A stretch of DNA of 64,000 nucleotides from positions 1,459,468 to 1,523,467 of the forward strand of contig JANVCC010000071.1 of NCBI GenBank assembly GCA_025345505.1. The letters run 5' to 3'. Source of the stretch: Todiramphus chloris collaris. Taxonomy: Eukaryota > Chordata > Aves > Coraciiformes > Alcedinidae. A program made the position numbers and the translations under genes. Positions 53,431-64,000 of this stretch are shown here, piece by piece. Positions within the stretch are counted from its first letter, which is position 1, and each line of letters opens with the position of its first letter. Under the pieces are notes generated by a model. The model searched no databases. It worked only from the letters and a program-made list of their open reading frames with translations, and had not been told where the DNA came from.

Positions 53431-55725
53431 AAAGCTTTGTCTCCTGCTGTACCCTGTGCACAGGGTGTATTACCACACAATACCAAAGGAAAAATACTAA
53501 TCGACTGTAACATTAATTAGCTAGAAATCAAAACGGTCCAAAGTCAAAGACTTGGTCTGGGCAATACATGAGATCCGCATTCAGATCTGATCTGGGGAAA
53601 CTGCTGCCTGGCAGGAGCAGAGCTCCTGGGGGACAATGCTGGGCTCGTACGAGCTCAGTCCAAAAGCAGATGACACGAAGGAAGCCCATTTTCAAGCGGC
53701 ATCGGGTGCTGTTCAAATTTACAGCATAATCAGAAGAAGGAATTTGGGGGAAATGTGAAAAGGATGGGAGCTGAAACTGTAAACGGCATCTCATGGGAAA
53801 GGCTGAGGGGTGCCCAAGGGCGTGTGTTAAAAGGTCAGGGGGAGTTGGAGACCTTAGAAGATCCTACTAGAAAGGAGCCCCAGAGTAAGGGACTAAGCCG
53901 AATGCTTGCAGCTGCGATTACCCCAGCTGGATCTCTTCATCCTGAATTTTCCCCTCACCTCAGTTGCTCACCAGGACTCTCCCAGTTTGCTCCCAGTCCA
54001 GTCTCAGTGTGGTAACCGCTGCTGTCCCCTCTCCCAGAGCTGCAGCTACAAAATCATCTCTGGTTTTCCTCCAGCTCCTACCTTTGAGTGTCTGCTCCTA
54101 AGTCAAGTGGGGAAAGGCCCCACCGAGGTTAAAGAAAGGGGCCACAAGGAATGATGAAGAAATCCTCCAGCTGAACATCTCTGAACAGCCATTTTGCAGT
54201 TGTTGACAAGGGATGAGCTGTGTACAGACACCGCCTGTTTTCCCGGGAGCTGTAGCCTCTTCGTTCAGAGGTATCAGGCAGGACTCTGGACTCAAGTCGT
54301 CTCTGGGCCATCTAACCAGGAATTTTGGCCAGTGATTTCAGCTGAGACTTCAGAAACTCGATTTTCAAAGGGGTCCGAGTTGTGAACACGAGGTGTCAAA
54401 CCCAAACTGTCTCAAGCTCGAGTCACTCATTCAAAAGACGCATTTGAAACGTCGGACCTGGAAACTCGCTGCGCCTACCACAGATTCATTCTCTCTGGCT
54501 TTTCCACCCTGGGAGACTCCTCTGCCTCGCTCATTTGCATTCTAGGTCTGTTTTAGTGGAAGAGAGGATTGGACAGATCTTTCCTGCGGAGAAAGTCTGG
54601 GATGAACTTAGAAGCCACAACAGGAAAGGTCACCGTTTTATTTAATTATTTCGAGTTGTTTTCCATCCCCTACTCAGAGCAGCCCTCGCGGCTCGGTAAT
54701 TAGCAACGAAGCGAAGGGGGGAGCGAGCTGGACTTTGGCCCCAGCTGACCTGATTCATACAACATGTCTGATTAATGTACCTGGTCACATGGCAGCTGCC
54801 AGCGACTTGTTGCTGGGCATCCAGAGGTTTCCAAGGGAACCGCTCCTTCTCCTGCCGATGCTCCCCAACGAGCGCGGGAGAGCCCAGGTTCCGAGGGCCT
54901 GACTCCCAGCTGGGTGGGAGACGGGAGCAAAGGTGTGCGGAGAAACACCCAAAATAGAAAGAGCCCGTGCTGAATTTAGTGATGCTCTGCAGCAGAGCGG
55001 CTCGGATAAAGCCCGGAGCAGATCCCCTGAGCTAGGGGGCAAGCTCTGCTCAGCCCGCCCCGCACACCCGCCCCTGAGCACGCAGCCGGAGCCGCTGCAC
55101 ACCTACCCCAGCCCACGCACGCGTCGCTCCTGCACAGTCCTACGTACGCCTCATCAAACCGAAGACATCGCAAACAAAACAAGGGCTACGTGCTACCAGG
55201 GACGCGCTCCCAGCCCCTGTGCGTCCTCCTCCTCTCGCAGGGGAGCTCTAGCACACGCTGCAGACCCCTTTTCTGAGCTGTGGTTAAAAACGCTCCTCTT
55301 ACAGAGACCTTTACAGACAGAGATCCAGTCCCCATGAAAGCTTTCCACCACTGCACGCACAGATTCAGCCTACCTACGCACGGAGCTCCCACGTAGACCA
55401 AGCTCATCTCCCTCCCCCAAACCCCTCTCCCGGCGCACGCAGCCGGGGCGCTGGCTGCTCACAGACGTGGCGGCTTCCACAGACGCGGCCGCCGCTCACG
55501 CCAGCCCAGCCGCGCATCCTTCCGCGCGCACTCCTGGCAGGCGTCTCCCTCTGCGCGCACGCTTCTGCAGGCTCACCCCGCACCCTCGCCCGCCGGTTCG
55601 CACAGACGGAGACACCCCGGCGCGCCGCGCACGCACGCTTACCGCTTTCCCTCCGCGCTCACCCCCGGCACGCAGGCGGTTGATGCGGGGCTCGGGATCG
55701 CTCGCCGTGCGTGCACCTGTAACGC
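53431..55725. other. Unique sequence, CpG density rising after 55.4 kb
   Basis: No gene-like exon was recognised. From about 55.44 kb the sequence becomes CpG-rich up to the minisatellite and may be a second small island. Confidence 0.35.
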
Positions 55726-55928
55726 GTGCGTTCGGTGTGCGTTTGGTGTGTGTTCGGTGCGCGTTTGGTGCGTGTTCGGTGTGCGTTCGGTGCGCGTTCG
55801 GTGCGCGTTTGGTGTGCGTTCGGCGTGCGTTCGGTGTGCGTTTGGTGTGCGTTCGGCGTGCGTTCGGCGTGCGTTCGGCGTGCGTTCAGCGTGCGTTTGG
55901 TGTGCGTTCGGCGTGCGTTCGGTGTGCG
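55726..55928. repeat. 10-bp CpG-containing minisatellite, about 20 copies
   Basis: Units of GTGCGTTCGG, GTGCGTTTGG, GTGTGTTCGG and GCGCGTTCGG run for about 200 bp with C/T changes at CpG positions. Because 10 bp is out of frame, all frames cycle over 30 bp and stay open, giving spurious repetitive ORFs on both strands. Confidence 0.95.
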
Positions 55929-57639
55929 CCGGGGCAGCCCGACACCTCTGGCAGGGGCACCCCTCGCCCCGTCTCCCTCGCCCCGCAGCTGCAGGGGGTG
56001 TAGCCACGTTGTCTCACGAGCCTGGAGCTCTTTGGCTCACACGGGCCAGCAGCTCTTGGCAGCAAAAATGAAGTCCCTGAACTAGGAAACGCAGGTGACC
56101 TGACAAGTACGAGTGTTCTGCAATACCAGCCCTCCGAGCGTGCTGGGCAGGCTTACGACAGCCTGGCTTTCCTCTTCCCCCCTCACTGTGATGGAGGAAG
56201 ATGAGGAGGGAGGGTGTGTGTGTCTGCACCGCGTGCTCCAGCAGTAACTTCCCCAGCTGGGTAATGCTGCTGGGTTTTGGTAGTCATGGGGCAAGCATTA
56301 GCCCCAGCCAGGCTCCAGAGGTGGGTAGTGTTGTGCCAGGACACCTTCCAACAAAGCACCGCATTCACCTGACCCTGGGTCAGCATCGTTCAGCTGATTT
56401 TTGTAGCACAACGCTGATTTCCCCCTGCTGACACAACGGCTTGCTTTGCTGAAGGACAGGAACGCTCAGGGAAACATGTCTCAAACATGCTTGGCTTCTG
56501 TGCAACCCCTGACCTGCCAAAATCTCTCCCCTTCTTCCCGGGCACGTAATGCATCCTTGCTACCTCTCCGGATCAAGCTGCTCTCAGGAGATGCTAATCC
56601 ACTATCCTTTATCTAATCTTCCAGACTAGAGCATATTCCTGCAAGGACAGAAGATGTGAACGGCTTCGTGGAGCAAATTGGATTTACACGATGGGAAGAG
56701 AAAGATCCAAAGAGTCTGGTTCCTCTGCCTCTTAGCTGGGTTTTACACCACATCAGGACATTTGATGCAGGAGGTGTATCGGCCTGAGAAGAAATGCTGT
56801 TTGGACCAAGCTCAAAGGTGTGTTCAAAGCAGCAAAGAAGGCAGCCTAAGCTAACAATGCCACCTGAAAGATGCAACTCCACGGAGGGCAAAAAAAAGGC
56901 TAGGAATGAGCAGCTGCTTGTTGTCCAAGGTCTCTGTATGACCCCAGGTCAAGGTCTCTCTCTACAAGTGGACTTCGGGAAGCGGGCATATTTGTGCCAG
57001 GGTCAGCCTCTTTGTGTCGCCGTGTTCAAATGGCGCGCGTGAGCGCGCATGCCAGCGGAAGAACAGGGGTTCGGTTGCGTGCGGCGAGCACACTTCTAAT
57101 GAAGTGTCTGCAAAAGGCACAATCGAGCAGCGGCAGAGTATGTTCCTGCCCCAGGGGAGAGTGTGGAAGCCTATCTCCCTGCCTTTATCTCCGTGCTGTA
57201 TTAGAGCCCGTGTGCATGTACTTGAACTTGTGACACCGAGAGCATCGCAAATATAATGAGGAGGAAAAGGTCGCCCAGACAAACTCGCCCGTCCTTGGCT
57301 GGGTTCGTGTTCGTGTCTCGAGCTACAGACTCTCAGCTGCTGAAGCAGCTAAAAGGAGAATATTGTGAAAATCAAGCCCATGCTAACTGAGTAAACAAGG
57401 AGCTTGAGAACTAGATCTGTCAGGGGCTAGAGCAGCTTGGCAGCAGAGGTTAAGGGAAAAAATAAAATAAATAAAAACAAGCTGAAGAGCAAACAAGAGC
57501 ACCGGAGGCAATATTTCCATAGGCATTAAAAGCAGAACCCGTGTTCCGTTTGCAGAAGTGGTTTTTAACACTTAGAAGTCAAAATCACATGGCCTTCCAA
57601 TAAAATCTGGGATTCTCTGTCCCTTGGATATTTTAGATG
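55929..57639. other. Unique sequence, nothing recognised
   Basis: No exon, RNA gene or interspersed repeat was recognised. Confidence 0.35.
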
Positions 57640-57830
57640 CTGTTTCTCACCAGAGGAGAAATCGGTGCCGCTGTGAAATTACCGGGCAAGTTTAAAACAA
57701 ACAAAAAGAGGTGCTTTTTCACACAGCTCGTAATTAAATTTTGGAGCTCGTCGGGCACAGGATGTTGTGTAGACTGAAGGTATAAAGAGGTTCAAAAGGT
57801 TTTAGACAAGTTTATGGAGTCTTGGTCTAT
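57640..57830 (+). mobile_element. Old CR1-type LINE fragment
   Basis: AGTTTAAAACAAACAAAAAG, then TTTTTCACACAGCTCGTAAT and CACAGGATGTTGTGTAGACT belong to an old CR1-like 3' region found across amniotes. It is more diverged than the avian-type copies elsewhere in the window. Confidence 0.7.
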
Positions 57831-60800
57831 CGGTGCTGATTGAACTTAATAGTCGGGCTGCGACGGCCCTCGCAGATTGCTGGAAGCTACAGAGAAACAC
57901 GCAGGAGAAGCTCATTCTTTATGTGCCCTTGTGCACTGCTCTAAGAATCCTCCTCTACTACCAGGGCCAGTGCGCTGGGGTAAGGACACGTCTGCTGTGG
58001 CTCAGGCCATGTTCATGTCCCTACACACACCGTGAATTGCCGGTTTAGGCTTTCGGAGGCATCTCAGTAACCCTTCAGGAACCCTGACCCTTCAGCATCT
58101 TTGTCCCGTTTATTCTGCCACAAACGAGATGCTGGGTCCTGAATTACAGCACCGTGAAACTCCCCTCGCGCCATGAGTTCCAAAGAGCTGCTTCGGGGTC
58201 GTTTGCCGGGGAGTTTGAACCCAGCGTCCCCTCTGCAGGGAGATTCCAGAAGAAGGTGGTGAGAACAAGGCATCGGTGGGCACGGCTGAGGGTCCGGTAC
58301 TGATCCCACCACGCTGCTTAGGGGGACGTTCAGAAAACACTCTTGTGCTCCAAGGGTCTTTTCAGGCCGTGCTGCTCCACGTACCCAACCCAAGAGAAAA
58401 GTAAACTGGGTGTGAGGAAAGGTGTAGAGGCAAATCCTGCTCTCACGTGCGGTGGGGTCGGCGTGGAGTGCCTCTAACAAGCTGACAGATGCAGGACTGA
58501 GCTGGCAACGAGTGAGCACCATGCTGACCAGAGAGGCCAAGTCCTGAGACACTCCCCTGTTGTGGGTAGAATCACCAAAAATTGATGAAGACCATACTGG
58601 TTCAAACCACAAGCCCATTCTGCATTTATTCATGTCCCTTCTTCATTTCTCTTCCCATTCTACTCTCATCCACATTTCTTCTCCTCCCCGCTGGCTCTGT
58701 CCTACCCTCCCCTCACACCACTCCAACTCAAACACCCAAGCCTTTTTTTTTTTTTGGATGAAAATGATGAAAAATAGCCCCCTTATGAGGATCTGCAGCG
58801 CGTGCTCTGCCGGAGAGCGGTCTTATTCATTAAGGGAGCGGTCTTGTACGTATTTGGGCATGTTATCAGTAACACTCCAAAGGGAAATGGACTACTTAAA
58901 CCTATTATATCACTGCTTTATTCACCATGTGCTGCCATTTACCTCCTACATGATGCTGGGCTCTAATAGCACCAGTTCTGAGAAACCCTGCACATTAGCC
59001 ACGAGCAGCTCATTAATCCACTGTTTTCAGTCTTACAAAAAAACGGGCTCCAACCACATGAGAGCTGAGATACCGAGCGCTCAGCCAAAACCAAAACAGC
59101 TTTGCTGTGCCTGCAGCTCTGAGGTGGCCCCCGAACAGAACAGCGCTTTCTGCTGCTGGGGGGCAGTGGGGGTCCTTGGTCCTGGGGGGCAGGGATGTGC
59201 CCTGGGGAATGGGGCCAAGCTGCCAGCCAGCAGCTGCTGCAGCGGGACGAGGAGAATCCTGTTCCTGGAGGCTCCAAGCCAGGCGCGTGAAGCCTTCGCT
59301 AGGATCAGCTCTGTCCCAAGACATCAATTGTCCCAGGCAGAAGAAAGAAAGTGGAAGGCGCCTCTTGAACTCCAGCATGGGGAGCCCGTGGTCACACCGG
59401 GGACCGGCAGAATTAATTCCAGGCAGGTACAGCGAGATCTTCCTCAAGGGCCCTCGAAGAAAATGAAAGGCCCCGTGTCCCAGCCCCGAGCCACAGATCC
59501 GTGAGCCTTTTTTGCCTCTTTGCAAACACAGAGCGGCTGTGGCATAAAAAAGCAGCCGCATCTGCTCCATCAAAGAGAAGAGCCTGCTAAGGGCCCAGGC
59601 TTTCTCTCCCATCCCCTGCGTGCAGCCTGCCGGGGAGACAAGGTGCTCCAGCTCCTCTCTGCCCAGGCTCCCCGTCCCGCTCCTCTTTATCTCAGGGCAG
59701 AGAATGCTGCAGGTGTCTCCAAACGTGACTATTGTTGCTGGAACCTCCAAGGTTAACAAACAAACCCTTCTGACTGGAAGATGCACAGCTCGTGGACAGG
59801 AGCTCGCATGAAAACAGCTGCTCAGCAACGTGGGAATAATAGAACATCTGGGTGCACAAGATCAGCGACCAGAAACAAGTGGCAATACCTGTTCGGGAGC
59901 AGGACTTCAGGAAGATGGGATCTGTTCCTCTGGGACCTCTTGGTCACTTTTTTCTGCCTTATTTATCAAAATAGCTGCTGCTCCCTTGCTGCAGACCCCT
60001 GCTCTCGGACAGAACAAAGAGAAATCCACAGGCAAGAGTCTCTGGCCAGAGTCCCTGGTGGAAGAGAAGCAGAATCGAGGAGCTGCTGCAGTATTTAACA
60101 ACCCCACTCGGAGCCCTGCCTTCTATTTCAGTCCTCTCAGTTCTGCCACGAGCTCACTCACAGCTCCGCTATGCCAGGGCCATCGTCAAATGTTCAGCTC
60201 GCCTTTTCGCTCTCAGGGAAAGCTGTTGCAGAGGCAGTGAGAACTAGAGACACCAGTGCTGGTCTCCAGCACCTACGGCATCTTGTGAGCAGCGCTGCTC
60301 CCCGCCAAGCCACTGAGATCCCTGCCCCGGGTGGGAAGAAGGGTTGGGATGCTCCTCCCCACAGGGGAAGGGGAGCTGGGTGCAGGATTCAGCTCTGGAG
60401 ACACTGGGGGGCAGAATTAACCACAAGAGAGTCACCAAAGGATGGATTTTCTCAAGGTCCCAGCTGCTGCTTCTGGCTGGCAAGCAACCCCCCACCCACT
60501 GCCTGCCTACCAGGCGTGCACAGCCCTGCCCCACTCCCACAGCCCTCCCAGAGTCACCGGGGCGCTTGACTTGAGGTGGCCCAGTGAGCAATCCCTGCAG
60601 GGAAACAGGGCTCAGAGGGGTGCAGGGGAATTAATTCCTGCTCTTGGGTGAGGACATGGATGGAAGGAGAGGAGAGGAGCCAAGGGCTGCTCCTGGCGGA
60701 CAAATTCCAGCCTGGCTGGGCTATGAGGTCTGCTCAGGAGAGCCCACAGCCACCCAGGGAGACCAAGGCTGATAAAACCCCTGCTGCCGAGAGGAATTGT

Positions 60801-61985
60801 GGCTCCAGGCCTGACCCCGTGCCCTGCCTGCTCCACTGTGTCTCCGCAGAACAGAGCAGAGCTGAGAGGCACTCACAGAGGCATTTAGTCTGACACAAAA
60901 CAGCCTCTTGGGGCACGGGGGGGGGATGGAGCGAGGCTGGGCGGGCTCCTCTCCGTGGAGCTGAGCTTTGCTGAGATCAATACATTATTATGGCAGCAGC
61001 ATCAGCCCTTAACATCCTACCTCCAAACAGCGTCGTGTTTGTGTCCAATGGGGAAGACTTGGGCTAAAAGTCTCTGCTGTGACAGGGACAATAAAGCTCT
61101 GGAACAGAGCGCTGGGAAGGGGACACCATATCTAGGGCATAAGGTTTTTCAAACAAAATACAGACAAAATCCTTCGAGGAGGGGAAGGAGCATAAGGGCA
61201 GCAGGATGGGACTTCTGCTCGAGCCTATTTCTGGCCTCGTGAAGCAGAGTTGGAGCAGGTTTCATGGAGCTGTAGGATCTCCTGACAGCACTTGGAACAA
61301 GATGAGTGCTGGGCCCTAGTTCAGGCTGTCTCTCTGCCCTTCTTCCCTACCTCTGCGTCTCCAGCCTGGAAAACAAAGCTCCAAACCCCCTCTCCCCCAG
61401 CTCTCATGTCCCTGCCTCTCACTGCCCCACCTGAGGCTTGTTTTCTCTTTTGATGCTTCTAATGAACCTAAGTGGCTGCAACCAGAAAGTTTCCACTTTC
61501 TGCCTGCGGGCTGATTACTGCGGAGCTGCTGGAGGCAGCATCCTGCTCCAGAGCCTCTGTGGACAGGAACCCTCAGGGGAAGGGATAAAGTGATGCTCCG
61601 TGCCCTCTGCTCACCGAGCACCATTAGAGAGCTGGCTGCCTAACCTGGCAGCCTCAGAGAGCAGGACCTCAGCAGCCCGACTCCGGGGGCCGAGGTCTCT
61701 GGAAAACATGGGCTAGCACACAGATGGGTCATCTCCTCTGCCCTCCTCAGCACTGGGCTTTGGGGGCAGAACCTGGGGAAGAGTCAGGGAAGCTCTTTTG
61801 TCAGCTCTGCTGCAGCAATCTTGGCTGATGCTGCTAAAGGAGAGCTGGTCTCACTTGCTATTTTTATGGGGATTTAATAGTGTTTGGAGACAATTCTCCA
61901 CGTCGCTGGTGGATGGAAACTGTTTATGTCCTGCACAGGGACAGAAGGAGCAGCTGTAAGGTACTGGTCCATCTCTCCAGCCCCT
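57831..61985. other. Unique region, possible conserved element near 58.78-58.99 kb
   Basis: 58780-58990 is unique and AT-rich (TAAACCTATTATATCACTGC) and looks like a conserved element. Otherwise no exon or RNA gene was recognised. Confidence 0.25.
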
Positions 61986-62435
61986 CAGAATCACAGAATC
62001 ATTTTGGTTGGCAGAGCCCTTTAACATCAGCAAGTCCAAGCGTTCCCCCAGCAGTGCCAGGGCACCACTGCCCCCTGGCCCTCAGCACCACAGCTCCAGG
62101 GCTTGGAAACCCCTCCAGGGATCACGGGGACTCCACCCCTGCCCTGGGACAGCCCTGGAGGGGAAGAAATTGTTCCTCAGCTCCAACCTAAACCTGCCCT
62201 GGCGCAACTTGAGGCCAGTTCCTCTTGTCCTGTCCCTTGTTCCTTGGGAGCAGAGCCCGACCCCCCTGGCTGCAACCTCCTGTCAGGAGCTGTCAGAGCC
62301 AGAAGCTCTCCCCTCAGCCTCCTTCTCTCCAGGCTGAACAAGCCCAGGTCCCCCAGATGCTCCTCACCACCCTTGTGCTCAGGACCCTTCCAACTACAGC
62401 CCTGTTCTCGGGCTGGACCCTGGCTCAGGTCAGGG
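61986..62435 (-). mobile_element. CR1 retrotransposon with ORF2 C-terminal remnant
   Basis: Plus-strand start CAGAATCACAGAATCATTTT. On the minus strand a FSLERRRLRGEL peptide near the left of the copy marks the end of ORF2. Same subfamily as the 32.4 and 36.3 kb copies. Confidence 0.9.
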
Positions 62436-63474
62436 CTGGCTGATGCCACAGGGTCTGAGCCTCTCCGAGATGGCTCTTCCGTGGCACTTTCACACCTTTG
62501 GGTCCTGGCCACTCCTGGCAATCCAGGCCTGGCACAGCAGGGCTCAGCTCCTCTCCATATCACCTTGCTGACACGAGGGGAAAGTAAACAAGATTCTGCT
62601 CGGCACTGCAGAGCCCAACGGCTCCGGTGTTGCCTGGCAGATGGGCCCAGGAGGGAGGCCATCTGTTCCTGAGAGAGGCCCTCAGTTTCTCCCCGTGAGC
62701 TCCTGGGCTGAAGATCTCCTGTGGAGAGGAACGGGCGCAGAGGCACAGGGGAGCAGAGGCACAGGGAAGCAGCCGTGACCTCGCTGCTACTGCAGCCCCC
62801 GGCGACCGGGCACCTTGCAGAGCTGTGCCAGGGCTCGCACCTCGCTTCCCTGGGCCGTTGGATTCCTGCAGCATTCCTTTTCTCTACGCTATTATTCTTT
62901 TTCCTTTCTCTCCACATCCCCACCCTCCTTCCCTCTCTGCAGTTCTTCCCCCACGTGCGCAATGCTCCGGTGCTGCGCGCGTTCCCCGTCGCAGAGCCGG
63001 GCAGGGGCTCCGTGGCTCCTTCCCCTGCAGCCCTCGCTGCTGCCACCGGCTCTGCCCTCTGCCCACCCCGCTCCCCTCGCCCAGAAAAGCACAAGTGCCC
63101 CGAGCAGAGGCCGCTTGCCTGCTCCCTGGCTGCTGACAGATCATCTGCCTCCTCCAGCATGCTCTGGTGGCGCTGGAGGGTGTGAAGAAGAGGCACGCTG
63201 GGGAGGCTGTGGAGATGCTGTTGGAGCTCAGGGAAAGGGCTGGCATCTCGGAGAGAGAGAAGGGGATGACATCCAGGGAAGGCTGGAGGAGGAAAGAGCA
63301 ATCTGCTGATAGTCAGCATGTCTGAGAAGCTGGGAACATATTGCATTAAACCGATAATAACACCTTGAACAGCGGGGTGGTCGCTTCCATCTGGCCTCGT
63401 GCTGAGCCTGGGCTCTCTCGGTTTTTCCCCCCTGCAGCCAGGGAATCTGAGGCGTAGGGTTGGGCATGGGTCAG
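62436..63474. other. Unique sequence, nothing recognised
   Basis: A long minus-strand frame over 62.18-63.54 kb (454 codons) is partly CR1 and partly the adjacent microsatellite; it is not a gene. Confidence 0.4.
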
Positions 63475-63522
63475 GGGAAGGGAAGGGAAGGGAAGGGAAG
63501 GGAAGGGAAGGGAAGGGAAGGG
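63475..63522. repeat. (GGAAG)n microsatellite
   Basis: About ten perfect copies of the GGAAG pentamer, purine-only on the plus strand. Confidence 0.95.
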
Positions 63523-64000
63523 TGCTGGGCAGCAGCAGCACAGCCTCTTGACTTGCCTTTCACCTCAGCTAGATCCTCCTTAGGCCGGGGAGGTGGGAGG
63601 GCACTAGAGCTCTTCCCTTAATTAGTAGCAACAGCTGAAGCACTTGAGAAACAAAAGCTCCTCTCTCTCTGCCCCACTTTTACTTGGGAGCCAGGGGTGG
63701 GGAGCAAATTGCTTGGAAGCCAGAAAGCGCCCTGGATCTTGTCACCATGGCTGCACAGACACAGCCTCCTGTTATCTCCAGAGGAACAAAACCCTCCTCC
63801 CACCCTCTCCTGTCTCAGCTGGAGCTGATAAAAGAAGAAGAAATAAACAGAACAAATAATAATCATAAATTTAAAAAAGGGGAAAAAAAAAAAATACTAC
63901 TCCAATCCAAACCAGCGAATAAATATATCCTGGGAATAAACCATCCTTCTGCAAAACAGCCGTGTTTCTGCAGTGGGTTTGGGTTGCTGGAGAGCTGAGG
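63523..64000. other. Window end, nothing recognised
   Basis: Unique sequence with a short A-run near 63.88 kb. No exon recognised. Confidence 0.35.

Noticed and set aside
55467-56085. Repetitive ORFs rich in Val-Arg-Cys-Ala
   Set aside because: They are translations of the 10-bp minisatellite, which stays open in all frames.
62177-63541. 454-codon minus-strand frame
   Set aside because: Built from a CR1 copy, unique sequence and a (GGAAG)n microsatellite; not a gene.
53000-64000. DPP9 coding exons expected by synteny
   Set aside because: No peptide resembling the dipeptidyl peptidase family was found in any frame; the gene must lie beyond the window.
1-64000. CRISPR arrays, bacterial operons, tRNA or rRNA genes, endogenous retroviruses
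   Set aside because: None was recognised. The direct repeats present are minisatellites without unique spacers, and the mobile elements are CR1 LINEs without LTRs.

Overview
The window is vertebrate nuclear DNA from a bird. It is GC-rich, has several CpG islands, and its interspersed repeats are almost all 3'-truncated CR1 retrotransposons (about twelve recognisable copies on both strands), as in avian genomes. Three genes can be read with confidence: PLIN3 (+), TICAM1/TRIF (+) and FEM1A (-). With a mir-7 precursor (-) to the right of FEM1A, the order matches, in inverted orientation, the human 19p13.3 block DPP9 - MIR7-3 - FEM1A - TICAM1 - PLIN3 - UHRF1. This suggests a GC-rich microchromosome (chicken chromosome 28-like). 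The species cannot be told from the sequence.

Layout. 0-1 kb: a CpG island with E2F and CCAAT motifs and a minus-strand splice donor, probably the promoter and first non-coding exon of the leftward neighbour expected by synteny (UHRF1). 1-9.2 kb: intergenic DNA with CR1 fragments and short tandem repeats; no arrestin-domain gene (ARRDC5 in human) was seen. 9.2-18.75 kb: PLIN3, with a TATA/CCAAT promoter, a non-coding exon 1 and seven coding exons. An assembly gap lies inside its 11-mer repeat exon. 19.1-22.9 kb: TICAM1, whose large coding exon has no usable ATG and must be joined to a short upstream exon. 22.9-26.7 kb: intergenic, nothing recognised. 26.7-31.1 kb: FEM1A on the minus strand, with one coding exon, a long candidate 3'UTR and a CpG-island promoter.

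From 31 to 64 kb I see no protein-coding gene. This stretch holds a textbook mir-7 hairpin (minus strand, about 37.05 kb), a candidate host-transcript exon 0.7 kb upstream of it with strong splice sites on both sides, an RFX X-box, a GATA-site cluster, several unique stretches that could be conserved non-coding elements, a CpG island near 52.5 kb with a plus-strand splice donor (possibly an upstream exon of DPP9, whose coding exons are not in the window), a 73-bp and a 10-bp minisatellite, and more CR1 copies.

The genes are not an operon and do not act in one pathway. PLIN3 coats lipid droplets, TICAM1 carries TLR3-type innate signals to TBK1, TRAF6 and RIPK kinases, FEM1A is a substrate receptor of a CUL2 ubiquitin ligase, and miR-7 is a neuroendocrine microRNA. 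The most interesting protein observations are in TICAM1: alanine replaces the BB-loop proline of the TIR domain, phenylalanine replaces leucine in the IRF3-recruiting pLxIS motif (birds are reported to lack IRF3), and there is a five-copy cysteine-containing heptad repeat. All three assembly gaps in the window fall inside tandem repeats, so those repeats are probably longer than shown.
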